A stretch of DNA of 34,273 nucleotides. Origin: JAILLW01 sp045640905. Lineage in GTDB: Bacteria > Bacillota > Clostridia > Lachnospirales > Lachnospiraceae. Position 1 is the stretch's first letter, and every line of letters starts with the position of its first letter. A program made the position numbers and the translations under genes. Below, one piece after another: positions 26,366-34,016 of this stretch. Under the pieces are notes generated by a model. It made no database searches, was not told the origin of the DNA, and saw only the letters and a program-made list of their open reading frames with translations. The stretch is taken from assembly GCA_045640905.1 (NCBI GenBank), contig JAZUFW010000036.1:1-34273 (forward strand). Direction: 5' to 3'.

Positions 26366-27511
26366 ATGGACAGAATCAAACAATTTTTCAAGTTCATGAA
26401 AGATGTCTGGAACGGAGAGAGATTTCCTTCGCCTGTAGGAAAATTCTTGGGTCTTTGTGCTGCCCTGGGATTTGCCCATGTGATTCTTTGCCTGATGTTT
26501 TTGTATTCGCACGTTACGATTCTCGTTATCTATAATATATTTTCAGCTATTTTCTATTTCTGTACCTGTGTGGATTTGAAGCGCACGGGTAAGTTGTTTT
26601 CAAATTTTGTCGCCTGGTTCATTGAAATAGTTGTTGCAGCATGCGTGTTTACACTCCTTTGTGGGTGGGATTTGGGATACATGCTGTATCTGATCGGATT
26701 ATGCCCCGTGGCATTTTTCGTTATTTATTCGATGCCCGGACGCAAGCATACGATGACCACGCCCGCTATATTTACGTTGGCCGGAATGGTTGTCTTTATG
26801 GCTATCAGAGCAATATCCGCGGTTATACCCGCGCCCTTTGCCGACAGCTTTACAAAGAAAGTAATTGATTTCCATTTTAATTTCAATTGTGCTCTTATTT
26901 TTATTTCAATTATTGTTTTCGCTGTTCTTTTTTCACTCGAAGTTCGTCAGAAAGAAAAGGAACTGGAAGAAAAGAATACTTCCCTGATGACTATTTCATC
27001 AATAGATCCGCTGACCAAGTTGTTGAACCGCAGAAGCATGAACGATGTTTTGAAGTCTGCTGTCGATAACATCAAGAAAACGGGTGAACTGTTTACTTTG
27101 GCTATCGGAGACATTGATAATTTCAAGATGGTAAATGATATTCACGGTCACAATGTCGGTGATGACGTGCTTATGATGGTTTCCAATTCCTTAAAGAGTT
27201 CGCTCCCTGAAAATGCAACCTTGTGCAGATGGGGCGGCGAGGAATTTTTGATTTTGCTCCGTTGTCCCGAAGATGAAGCCGTTCCCATAATGGAACAGGT
27301 CAGAGAAAACTTAATGAAGGTTACCACGCATGTATATAAAGAATCCGGAGATATTGATTTGGGAGTTACGATGACTTTCGGAATGAGTCAGTATATTCAC
27401 GGATTCACGATAGAGCAGGTTGTTTCCGTAGCGGATACCAATCTGTATAAAGGAAAAGCCTTCGGAAAGAACCGTGTTGTTCATTCCAAAACGATTATTG
27501 AAGAAAAGTAA
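26366..27511 (+). CDS. Membrane diguanylate cyclase (GGDEF domain)
   Basis: 381 residues. Six hydrophobic helices (about 27-47, 50-68, 82-100, 103-122, 134-153, 174-192) form an uncharacterised membrane sensor. A short charged coiled coil (192-208) leads to a GGDEF domain (about 210-375). The active-site motif is GGEEF at 290-294, with metal Asp 249 in IGDIDNFK and the NDIHGHNVGD substrate loop, so it should make cyclic di-GMP from two GTP. The RxxD inhibitory site normally found just before GGEEF is absent (residues 281-284 are PENA). It has its own promoter, and AGAGGAAG lies before ATG 26366. No EAL partner is nearby. Confidence 0.92.
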   Translation: MDRIKQFFKFMKDVWNGERFPSPVGKFLGLCAALGFAHVILCLMFLYSHVTILVIYNIFSAIFYFCTCVDLKRTGKLFSNFVAWFIEIVVAACVFTLLCGWDLGYMLYLIGLCPVAFFVIYSMPGRKHTMTTPAIFTLAGMVVFMAIRAISAVIPAPFADSFTKKVIDFHFNFNCALIFISIIVFAVLFSLEVRQKEKELEEKNTSLMTISSIDPLTKLLNRRSMNDVLKSAVDNIKKTGELFTLAIGDIDNFKMVNDIHGHNVGDDVLMMVSNSLKSSLPENATLCRWGGEEFLILLRCPEDEAVPIMEQVRENLMKVTTHVYKESGDIDLGVTMTFGMSQYIHGFTIEQVVSVADTNLYKGKAFGKNRVVHSKTIIEEK

Positions 27512-27538
27512 ATATATTTCTAGCCTTTAATAAAATAG

Positions 27539-27567
27539 TTGAATATTACGATGCTTTTTACTAAAAT
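27539..27567 (+). promoter_or_regulatory. Predicted promoter for the zinc-ribbon membrane protein
   Basis: TTGAAT (27539-27544) and TAAAAT (27562-27567) are spaced by 17 nt. It implies a leader of about 50 nt before ATG 27628. A second, poorer candidate (TTGCAA with TATATT or TATTAA) lies just downstream. Confidence 0.5.
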
Positions 27568-27627
27568 ATAAATGAGTTTGCAAATGCGGACTTTGTATTA
27601 TATTAAATAAAATGGAGGGATTTGTTT

Positions 27628-28074
27628 ATGAAGTATTGTCCTAAATGCGGTGCTCAGATGGATGACGCTGCTAATGTATGCACACAGTGCGGAACTAACC
27701 TTGGAGGCGCTGCAGCTCCTGTATATGCTGCTGTTCCCGCATATGATCACACAGCTGAATTTGATGCAAAGGAAATTTCCGAAGGTAAGGTTTTCGGACT
27801 TGCTGTTTACTTGCTTGGTGTATTTGGTGTTCTTATTGCTCTCTTGGGATGCCGTGATAACAAGTATGCTGCTTTCCATATCAGAACATGGCTTAAGATG
27901 GAAATTTGTGCAGCTATTCTTGCTATTTGTTGTATTATTCCTTTCCTTGGATGGCTTGTTGCAGGTGTTGGCTTTATTATTATCTTTGTTCTTAAGATTA
28001 TTTGCTTCTTCAACGTTTGCAATGGAAAAGCAATTGATCCTGCAATTATCAGAGGATTCGGATTCTTACAGTAA
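27628..28074 (+). CDS. Zinc-ribbon membrane protein (DUF4870-like)
   Basis: 148 residues. It begins with a four-cysteine zinc ribbon, YCPKCGAQ ... VCTQCGTN, then a short Ala/Pro linker and a hydrophobic part with about three helices (roughly 50-70, 85-105, 107-130). The sequence DNKYAAFHIRTWLKM between the first two helices resembles the conserved loop of DUF4870-type small membrane proteins. Function unknown. GGAGG (27614-27618) lies 9 nt before ATG 27628; TTG 27622 in the same frame is a less likely start. It is a single-gene unit with its own promoter and terminator. Confidence 0.8.
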   Translation: MKYCPKCGAQMDDAANVCTQCGTNLGGAAAPVYAAVPAYDHTAEFDAKEISEGKVFGLAVYLLGVFGVLIALLGCRDNKYAAFHIRTWLKMEICAAILAICCIIPFLGWLVAGVGFIIIFVLKIICFFNVCNGKAIDPAIIRGFGFLQ

Positions 28075-28096
28075 TAAGTTCCTGTTTAAAGAAATT

Positions 28097-28123
28097 AAGC
28101 CCCGACATTGTCGGGGCTTCTTT
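28097..28123 (+). terminator. Intrinsic terminator after the zinc-ribbon gene
   Basis: AAGCCCCGAC (28097-28106) and GTCGGGGCTT (28110-28119) form a perfect 10-bp GC-rich stem with a 3-nt loop, followed by CTTTC. The T run is short but the stem is strong. Confidence 0.85.
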
Positions 28124-28145
28124 CAATTTATATGGTAAAAAACTC

Positions 28146-28174
28146 TTGCATTATATAAAACTTTAGGATAAAAT
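28146..28174 (+). promoter_or_regulatory. Predicted promoter for tRNA-Glu
   Basis: TTGCAT (28146-28151) and TAAAAT (28169-28174) with a 17-nt spacer, about 30 nt upstream of the tRNA 5' end. Confidence 0.6.
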
Positions 28175-28205
28175 ACCTAAGTGCCGTATGGATGCACACA
28201 AATTT

Positions 28206-28277
28206 GGCTGATTGGTCAAGCGGTTAAGACGCCGCCCTCTCACGGCGGAATCAGGGGTTCGATTCCCCTATCAGCTG
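28206..28277 (+). tRNA. tRNA-Glu (anticodon CTC)
   Basis: A 72-nt cloverleaf can be drawn by hand: acceptor stem GGCTGAT with ATCAGCT (one G-U pair at 1-72), D arm GTC/GAC, anticodon stem CCGCC/GGCGG with loop CTCTCAC giving anticodon CTC, a 4-nt variable loop, and T arm AGGGG-TTCGATT-CCCCT. The discriminator base is G, as expected for tRNA-Glu. CCA is not encoded and must be added enzymatically. It is a single tRNA gene with its own promoter and terminator, reading GAG codons. Confidence 0.95.
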
Positions 28278-28280
28278 CTA

Positions 28281-28318
28281 TAAGCCCTGAATCGTTGATT
28301 CGGGGCTTATTAAGTTTT
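28281..28318 (+). terminator. Intrinsic terminator after tRNA-Glu
   Basis: TAAGCCCTGAATC (28281-28293) pairs with GATTCGGGGCTTA (28297-28309) as a 13-bp stem with one wobble and a GTT loop. TTAAGTTTTTATTT follows. Confidence 0.9.
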
Positions 28319-28344
28319 TATTTAGTGCGAAAGTACCGCAGATA

Positions 28345-28353
28345 TGGTATAAT
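28345..28353 (+). promoter_or_regulatory. Extended -10 promoter for ppdK
   Basis: TATAAT (28348-28353) is preceded by TG one base upstream (28345-28346), an extended -10 element. The -35 position holds no good match, which such promoters tolerate. The ppdK ATG is about 44 nt downstream. Confidence 0.55.
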
Positions 28354-28396
28354 AACTCATAGCGTCAAAATAACAAGTATAGAAGGAGTAAGGTTT

Positions 28397-31033
28397 ATGA
28401 ATAAGTGGGTATATTCATTCAAAGAAGGTAATGCCGACATGAGAAATCTTCTTGGTGGTAAAGGTGCCAATTTGGCTGAAATGTCAAACATTGGGCTTCC
28501 GGTTCCTCAGGGATTTACTATCACTACTGAAGCATGTACGCAGTATTACGAAGATGGAAGAAAGATTAACGATGAGATAATGGCCCAGGCTATGGAAGGC
28601 GTTAAGCAGATGGAAGAGATTAACGGAAAGAAATTCGGAGATCTCAAGAATCCTTTGCTTGTTTCTGTTCGTTCAGGTGCGCGTGCTTCTATGCCCGGTA
28701 TGATGGATACTATTTTGAATCTGGGACTTAATGATGATGTTGTTGCTGCCATGATAGCAGGTAACCCCGATCCTAAGTTTGAAAGATTCGTATATGATTC
28801 ATACAGACGTTTTATTCAGATGTTTTCCGATGTTGTTATGGAAGTCGGAAAGAAATATTTTGAGAAACTTATTGATGAAATGAAAGAAAAGCGCGGTGTA
28901 CAGTTTGACGTAGAACTGACTGCAGCTGACTTAAAAGAATTGGCAGAGTCATTCAAGGCTGAATACAAGAGACAGTTAGGTGAAGACTTCCCTTCAGATC
29001 CCGTTGTTCAGTTAAAACTGGCTATCGAAGCAGTATTTAAATCATGGGACAATCCTCGTGCCAATGTATATCGTCGTGATAATGATATTCCTTATTCATG
29101 GGGTACAGCCGTAAACGTAATGCCCATGGTATTCGGAAATCTGAATGACCAGTCAGGAACAGGTGTTGCTTTCACGCGTGATCCTGCTACGGGCGAAAAG
29201 AAACTGATGGGTGAATTCTTAAAGAATGCTCAGGGTGAAGACGTTGTAGCCGGTGTTCGTACACCCATGCCCATCGCGCAGATGGAAACAGAGTTCCCTG
29301 AAGCATATGCTGAATTTACCAAGGTTTGTGAAATACTTGAAAACCATTACCATGATATGCAGGATATGGAGTTTACCGTTGAAAACAAGAAACTCTATAT
29401 GTTGCAGTGCCGTAACGGAAAGAGAACGGCTCAGGCAGCATTAAAGATAGCGTGCGACTTGGTTGATGAAGGTCATAAGACCGAGGCTCAGGCAGTTGCA
29501 ATGATAGATCCCAGAAACCTGGATACATTATTGCATCCTCAGTTTGATGCAGCAGCATTAAAGAAAGTTACTCCTTTAGGTAAAGGTTTGGGAGCTTCTC
29601 CCGGTGCTGCATGCGGAAAAGTTGTATTTTCTGCTGATGATGCCGAAGAATGGGCTAAGAAGGGAGAAAAGGTCGTATTGGTCAGACTTGAGACCTCTCC
29701 TGAAGATATTACAGGAATGAAGGCTGCTCAGGGTATTTTGACAGTCAGAGGCGGTATGACATCGCATGCCGCAGTAGTTGCCAGAGGTATGGGAACATGT
29801 TGTGTATCCGGTTGCGGAGATATTGCAATGGATGAAGCCAACAAGACATTTACTTTGGCAGGCGTTAAATTCGTTGAAGGTTCCGAAATCAGCATAGACG
29901 GAACTACCGGAAATATATATGAAGGAATTATTCCTACTGTTGATGCAAAGATAGCAGGAGAGTTCGGCCGTGTAATGGAATGGGCCGACAAATACAGAAA
30001 ACTCAAGGTCAGAACAAATGCCGACACACCTCGTGATGCTAAAAAGGCCAGAGAGTTGGGCGCAGAAGGAATCGGACTTTGCCGTACAGAGCATATGTTC
30101 TTTGAAGCTGACAGAATCGCTGCTTTCAGAGAAATGATTTGCTCGGATACAGTTGAAGAAAGAGAAGAAGCACTTAATAAGATTCTTCCTTTCCAGCAGA
30201 ATGATTTTGAACAGTTATACGAAGCTTTGGAAGGATGTCCTGTCACAATCAGATTCCTGGATCCTCCTTTGCATGAGTTTGTTCCTACGGAAGAGGCTGA
30301 AATCAAAAAGTTGGCTGATGCAAAGAAGAAGTCTGTTGAAGAAATTAAGTTGATGATAGAGTCTCTTCATGAATTTAACCCCATGATGGGACACAGAGGA
30401 TGCCGTTTAGCAGTAACTTATCCCGAAATAGCTGTTATGCAGACAAAGGCTGTCATCCGTGCAGCAATCAATGTTCAGAAAAAGCATCCCGATTGGTCGG
30501 TTAAGCCTGAAATAATGATTCCTTTGGTATGTGAAGTTAAGGAATTGGCTATGATAAAGAAGCTTGTTGTCAAGACAGCTGATGATGAAATAGCTGCTCA
30601 GGGCGTTGATATCAACTATGAAGTTGGTACGATGATTGAAATCCCCAGAGCTGCACTTACAGCCGATGAGATTGCAAAGGAAGCTGACTTCTTCTGCTTC
30701 GGAACAAATGATTTGACACAGATGACATTTGGATTCTCAAGAGATGATGCAGGCAAATTCCTTTCATCATATTATGATGCAAAGATTTTCGAAAGCGATC
30801 CTTTCGCAAAATTGGATCAGACCGGCGTAGGTAAATTGATGGAGATGTCAATAAAGCTCGGAAAACCCGTTAATCCCAGCCTTCATGTAGGAATTTGCGG
30901 TGAGCACGGTGGAGATCCTTCGAGCGTAGAGTTCTGCCACAAGATTGGTCTTGATTACGTGTCATGTTCGCCTTTCAGAGTTCCGATTGCCAGATTGGCT
31001 GCAGCACAGGCTGCGATTAATTCGAAGAATTAA
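28397..31033 (+). CDS. ppdK: Pyruvate, phosphate dikinase
   Basis: 878 residues, the usual length. It interconverts pyruvate, ATP and phosphate with phosphoenolpyruvate, AMP and pyrophosphate, a glycolytic or gluconeogenic shortcut common in anaerobic clostridia. The N-terminal nucleotide-binding domain starts with GGKGANLAEM (20-29) and holds RSGARASMPGMMDT; the swivelling domain has GGMTSHAAVVARG with phospho-His 457; the C-terminal PEP/pyruvate domain has GIGLCRTEHMF, EIMIPLV and GICGEHGGD with catalytic Cys 834. The frame extends upstream through the tRNA to 28181, but ATG 28397 has AAGGAG (28383-28388) and is the family start. Single-gene unit. Confidence 0.97.
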   Translation: MNKWVYSFKEGNADMRNLLGGKGANLAEMSNIGLPVPQGFTITTEACTQYYEDGRKINDEIMAQAMEGVKQMEEINGKKFGDLKNPLLVSVRSGARASMPGMMDTILNLGLNDDVVAAMIAGNPDPKFERFVYDSYRRFIQMFSDVVMEVGKKYFEKLIDEMKEKRGVQFDVELTAADLKELAESFKAEYKRQLGEDFPSDPVVQLKLAIEAVFKSWDNPRANVYRRDNDIPYSWGTAVNVMPMVFGNLNDQSGTGVAFTRDPATGEKKLMGEFLKNAQGEDVVAGVRTPMPIAQMETEFPEAYAEFTKVCEILENHYHDMQDMEFTVENKKLYMLQCRNGKRTAQAALKIACDLVDEGHKTEAQAVAMIDPRNLDTLLHPQFDAAALKKVTPLGKGLGASPGAACGKVVFSADDAEEWAKKGEKVVLVRLETSPEDITGMKAAQGILTVRGGMTSHAAVVARGMGTCCVSGCGDIAMDEANKTFTLAGVKFVEGSEISIDGTTGNIYEGIIPTVDAKIAGEFGRVMEWADKYRKLKVRTNADTPRDAKKARELGAEGIGLCRTEHMFFEADRIAAFREMICSDTVEEREEALNKILPFQQNDFEQLYEALEGCPVTIRFLDPPLHEFVPTEEAEIKKLADAKKKSVEEIKLMIESLHEFNPMMGHRGCRLAVTYPEIAVMQTKAVIRAAINVQKKHPDWSVKPEIMIPLVCEVKELAMIKKLVVKTADDEIAAQGVDINYEVGTMIEIPRAALTADEIAKEADFFCFGTNDLTQMTFGFSRDDAGKFLSSYYDAKIFESDPFAKLDQTGVGKLMEMSIKLGKPVNPSLHVGICGEHGGDPSSVEFCHKIGLDYVSCSPFRVPIARLAAAQAAINSKN

Positions 31034-31155
31034 TCGCAGGGCAAGCTTCGCGGCAGGTGTTTTTCGAAGAAAAACATCGAGAGCGATGCGCAGGCCGGCT
31101 ATCGCCAACAAAATAATAGATACCCTGTAGAAGTCTATATTATCTAAAGAGATTG
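31034..31155. other. GC-rich spacer with several short inverted repeats after ppdK
   Basis: Non-coding. TGTTTTTC (31058-31065) and GAAAAACA (31069-31076) form a perfect 8-bp hairpin. CGAAG/CTTCG/CGAAG segments at 31023-31027, 31046-31050 and 31065-31069 can pair in two exclusive ways, and GCGAT (31083-31087) can pair with ATCGC (31101-31105). The first half is clearly richer in GC than what follows. It could be a 3' regulatory RNA, a remnant of a repeat element, or chance. Confidence 0.35.
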
Positions 31156-31193
31156 AATCCCCTACCACACTTGAAGGTGGCAGGGGATTTTTT
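31156..31193 (+). terminator. Intrinsic terminator downstream of ppdK
   Basis: AATCCCCT-A-CCAC (31156-31168) pairs with GTGG-C-AGGGGATT (31177-31189), with one A/C mismatch and an 8-nt loop, followed by six T. It is 120 nt past the ppdK stop. Confidence 0.85.
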
Positions 31194-31231
31194 GCGCGAT
31201 ATCAATAATCGGAATTAAGGTGATTTGATAC

Positions 31232-31260
31232 TTGAATTCCGACAGAACATAGGCTAAAAT
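31232..31260 (+). promoter_or_regulatory. Predicted promoter for the DUF4143 ATPase gene
   Basis: TTGAAT (31232-31237) and TAAAAT (31255-31260) with a 17-nt spacer, about 48 nt upstream of the ATG. It probably also drives the small membrane protein gene that follows. Confidence 0.6.
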
Positions 31261-31308
31261 AAAATCGAAAAAAAGGTGAAAAATAACTTGAATTTCGGAG
31301 GCTATTAC

Positions 31309-32598
31309 ATGATAGAGAGATTAACATACTTAAATAAGCTCATTAGTAAGCAATGGAATGGCAGAATAAAAATTATCACAGGTATAAGAAGAAGTGGAAA
31401 AAGTACACTTCTCTTTGATATATATAGAGAATATTTGCAAAATGAAGGAGTAGATGAATCTGAAATTATTGCAATAGCGCTGGATGATGATATAAATGAA
31501 ATGTTTCGTAATCCCTCTGTAATATCAGATTATGTAAGAGAAAAATGCGCTGATAAGAACAAGAAATACTATGTTTTTCTTGATGAAATTCAGTTTGCTA
31601 TTAGTAAGGAAGAGCTTAGGGATAAAGATAAACCGATAAAATTATATAGTGTGTTAAATGGACTTTTGAATCTGAAAAATGTCGATGTGTATGTGACCGG
31701 AAGTAATTCGAAACTTTTATCAAAAGATGTATTGACAGAGTTTAGAGGTAGAGGCGATGTAATTCATGTTTATCCACTGGCGTTTTCGGAGTATTATGCT
31801 GCGGCAGGATTAGATAAAATCGATGCATATAATGAGTATGCTATGTATGGGGGAATGCCATATCTTTTGCAACTTAATTCGGAACAGGATAAATACGAAT
31901 ATTTAGAATCGTTGTTCGAGGAGATTTACTTTAAAGATATAGAGGAACGATACAGTATTCTATTACCTGAGGTTTTGAGGAATCTTACAAGCAGTATATG
32001 TTCTTCTGTGGGATCCTTAACAAATGCAAGTAAGATAGCACGAACGGTATCAACTGTTAAAGGCAAAAATGTTGATTCTGAAACGATTAGTTTATATCTG
32101 GAATATCTACAGGATAGTTTTCTCTTCTCTAAGGCTGATAGATATGATGTGAAAGGGAAAAAATATTTTGACTATCCATCGAAATATTATTGTACTGATA
32201 TAGGTTTGAGAAATGTACGATTAGGACTAAGACAACAGGAAGAAACTCATATTTTAGAAAATATATTGTATAATGAGCTTTTGTTCAGAGGATATTCTGT
32301 TGATGTTGGTGTTGTAGAAGTAATAGAAAAGAATGATGAAGGAAAGCGGGCAAAGAAGGCTTTAGAAATAGACTTTATAGCAAGAAAGGGAACTGAAAAG
32401 TATTATATTCAATCAGCATTAAATATGGATGATCCTGAAAAACAGGAAGCGGAATTGAAATCATTAAGAGCAATAAGAGATTCGTTTAAAAAGATTGTAA
32501 TATCAAAAAGTTATGGTAAAAGCTGGGTTGATGAGGAAGGGATACTTCGAATTAATATGATTGATTTTTTACTGGATGCTGATAGCCTTAAAAGATAA
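31309..32598 (+). CDS. AAA_14/DUF4143 family ATP-binding protein
   Basis: 429 residues. Walker A GIRRSGKST is at 25-33, Walker B YVFLDEIQ follows near residue 94, then VTGSNSKLLS and FRGRGDVIHVYPLAFSEYY, all hallmarks of the AAA_14 ATPase domain. The C-terminal DUF4143 part has the LEIDFIARKGTEKYYIQSA stretch, related to restriction-nuclease-like folds although the usual catalytic E-x-K is changed to Q-S-A. The family is widespread and mobile; its job is not established. The frame is open from GTG 31276, but GGAGG at 31297-31301 places the start at ATG 31309. Codon use is AT-richer than in the core genes upstream, suggesting separate origin. Confidence 0.88.
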   Translation: MIERLTYLNKLISKQWNGRIKIITGIRRSGKSTLLFDIYREYLQNEGVDESEIIAIALDDDINEMFRNPSVISDYVREKCADKNKKYYVFLDEIQFAISKEELRDKDKPIKLYSVLNGLLNLKNVDVYVTGSNSKLLSKDVLTEFRGRGDVIHVYPLAFSEYYAAAGLDKIDAYNEYAMYGGMPYLLQLNSEQDKYEYLESLFEEIYFKDIEERYSILLPEVLRNLTSSICSSVGSLTNASKIARTVSTVKGKNVDSETISLYLEYLQDSFLFSKADRYDVKGKKYFDYPSKYYCTDIGLRNVRLGLRQQEETHILENILYNELLFRGYSVDVGVVEVIEKNDEGKRAKKALEIDFIARKGTEKYYIQSALNMDDPEKQEAELKSLRAIRDSFKKIVISKSYGKSWVDEEGILRINMIDFLLDADSLKR

Positions 32599-32649
32599 AA
32601 GAATTCAAATTTTCGTAATTAAACAAACTTGAATTTGGAGGATAGATAA

Positions 32650-33084
32650 TTGAAGAAAATATATGCTTGGGAACCTTGGTTCTTTATGTTTTTTGGATTG
32701 TTTCATTTGCATAGAATATGGGGTTTAATTGACAGAACATCCTATGCTGATTTCTGGTTGGGGATTTTAGAAAACAAAGGAGCTTTCTATTTTGTACTGA
32801 TGGGTATTTTAGCTTTTCTATGTGTTTGTGTAATAGTGACATTTTGGAAGAATAAGAAAAATAATTATTGGTGGCGATGGATATACATTTTTGGTGGAAG
32901 CTACGTCTTGTTTGACTTGTTTGCAATAGCGATTGAGTTGAAAGTGTGGAATGATTTATTATTGTTTATGTTTGATGTAAATAGTCCTTATTGGAATATA
33001 GTGTGGGGATTTTTTATTGCATTAGGTGCATTTGTATTTTGTTTGGGTATGAAATTGCTAAAACAAAGAAAAACGCAAATTTGA
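32650..33084 (+). CDS. Small four-helix membrane protein, unknown function
   Basis: 144 residues, rich in Trp and Phe, with four hydrophobic segments (about 9-25, 43-66, 76-94, 114-135) and a basic C-terminus. I do not recognise the family. The start is TTG 32650, set by GGAGG at 32637-32641 eight nt upstream. It lies 51 nt after the ATPase gene with no promoter evident between them, so the two are probably co-transcribed. Its leader repeats the CTTGAATTT-GGAGG arrangement of the ATPase gene leader. Confidence 0.7.
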   Translation: MKKIYAWEPWFFMFFGLFHLHRIWGLIDRTSYADFWLGILENKGAFYFVLMGILAFLCVCVIVTFWKNKKNNYWWRWIYIFGGSYVLFDLFAIAIELKVWNDLLLFMFDVNSPYWNIVWGFFIALGAFVFCLGMKLLKQRKTQI

Positions 33085-33113
33085 ATTGACCGAGCTCTTC
33101 TGAGCGAGGGATG

Positions 33114-33137
33114 ACAATTGAACGTAAGTTCAATTGT
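33114..33137. repeat. Perfect 10-bp inverted repeat
   Basis: ACAATTGAAC (33114-33123) and GTTCAATTGT (33128-33137) are exact reverse complements around GTAA, 30 nt after the membrane protein stop. No T run follows, so it is not a standard terminator on the + strand. It may stabilise the transcript end or mark the edge of the adjacent GC-rich element. Confidence 0.6.
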
Positions 33138-33139
33138 AT

Positions 33140-33330
33140 GAGAAAGAGATAACTACTTCGCAGTGTTTCATTCGCTACGGCTTTGCCTACGCTCATGCGT
33201 GCTGTCGCACTATAAAATCATAAGCCAATGCGCCTATTGGTGAGCAAGCTCCCCGTAGTCGATTGGCTTATGATTTTGCACTGCTCGTTACCTCGACAAA
33301 TCCCAGTTTGTAGGGATGATATAAAAATCC
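33140..33330. repeat. GC-rich structured non-coding element (REP/MITE-like)
   Basis: A stretch of about 190 bp with visibly higher GC than the AT-rich genes on both sides and no plausible gene. Its core is a perfect 16-bp stem: AAAATCATAAGCCAAT (33214-33229) against ATTGGCTTATGATTTT (33262-33277), with a 32-nt loop that holds a GGTGAGC/GCTCCCC mini-hairpin. GTGC/GCAC (33199-33202 with 33207-33210) makes another hairpin just before it. The outer flanks do not show obvious long terminal repeats. This looks like a genome-repeated palindromic element, but copy number cannot be seen from one window. Confidence 0.5.
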
Positions 33331-34016
33331 AGTTTTGCTGTTGAATAAGGGAATAGATATGGATAGAAAGAAAGCATTAATCATATATTTATTTGGTTCT
33401 TTAGGGCAAATCTTTTTGGTATGCATAATGGTTTGGTTATTACGAGGAATAAAAGTTGAAATGGGTTACTCTTCTGTAGCAGGTTTTGTTGCGATTGCAA
33501 TCGGAGGAATATCCTCAGCTGTTTGGGGAACTGTAATTTCAAATAAATATATAAATAAAAGTATAAAGAATGTATCTTGCGGTTTTTTTAAGGATATTCA
33601 TAGCATAAGAGCATATGTATGATTTTTCACTATTATCATCTTGTATTTTTTATATATTAGTTGTGGTAGATAACTGGACATATCCATTAATTCAACCCAA
33701 ATTGATAGAAGAAGCACAAAGAAGGGGATTTTTATAAAATCCGATTTACTGTTGAATAAGGGAATAGATATGGATAGAAAGAAAGCATTAATCATATATT
33801 TAATTGGTTCCTTAGGGCAAATCTTTTCGGTATGCATAATGGTTTGGTTATTACGAGGAATAAAAGTTGAAATGGGTTACTCTTCTGTAGCAGGTTTTGT
33901 TGCGATTGCAATCGGAGGAATATCCTCAGCTATTTGGGGAACTGTAATTTCAAATAAATATAAAAATAAAAGTATAAAGAATATACTTTACGATTTTTTT
34001 AATATTAATCAGAGTA
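33320..34016 (+). repeat. Tandem duplication, about 411-bp period, of the 5' part of a CPBP gene
   Basis: The segment from roughly 33328 to 33586 recurs from roughly 33738 to 33997. The ATGs at 33359 and 33770 are 411 bp apart, and only about five differences occur over the first ~215 coding bases. Upstream sequence including the AAGGGA ribosome binding site is also copied. After about 33580 the copies drift but still align at protein level. Confidence 0.85.
33359..33737 (+). pseudogene. Decayed first copy of a CPBP intramembrane protease gene
   Basis: The first 87 codons (to TGA at 33620-33622) match the start of the intact copy at 33770, with AAGGGA (33347-33352) as ribosome binding site. 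The TGA replaces a Leu codon: reading through it gives TIIILYFLYI, which aligns with TFITLDFMYI of the intact copy. The frame then shifts by one near 33665, and the last part reads as NWTYPLIQPKLIEEAQRRGFL with a stop at 33735-33737, resembling a protein C-terminus. The catalytic EE-x3-R and His motifs are missing. It is most likely a pseudogene; a stable 87-residue two-helix peptide is possible but less likely. Confidence 0.75.

Noticed and set aside
27650..28138. Alternative + frame of 162 codons overlapping the zinc-ribbon gene
   Set aside because: It lacks a ribosome binding site and domain, runs through the terminator at 28097-28123, and is out of frame with the well-supported zinc-ribbon protein.
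28206..28277. tRNA-Glu as an integration (att) site for a mobile element
   Set aside because: There is no integrase gene and no repeated tRNA 3' end within the window; the gene downstream is the core gene ppdK.
28181..28396. N-terminal extension of the ppdK frame
   Set aside because: It runs through tRNA-Glu, its terminator and the ppdK promoter; the family start and ribosome binding site are at 28397.
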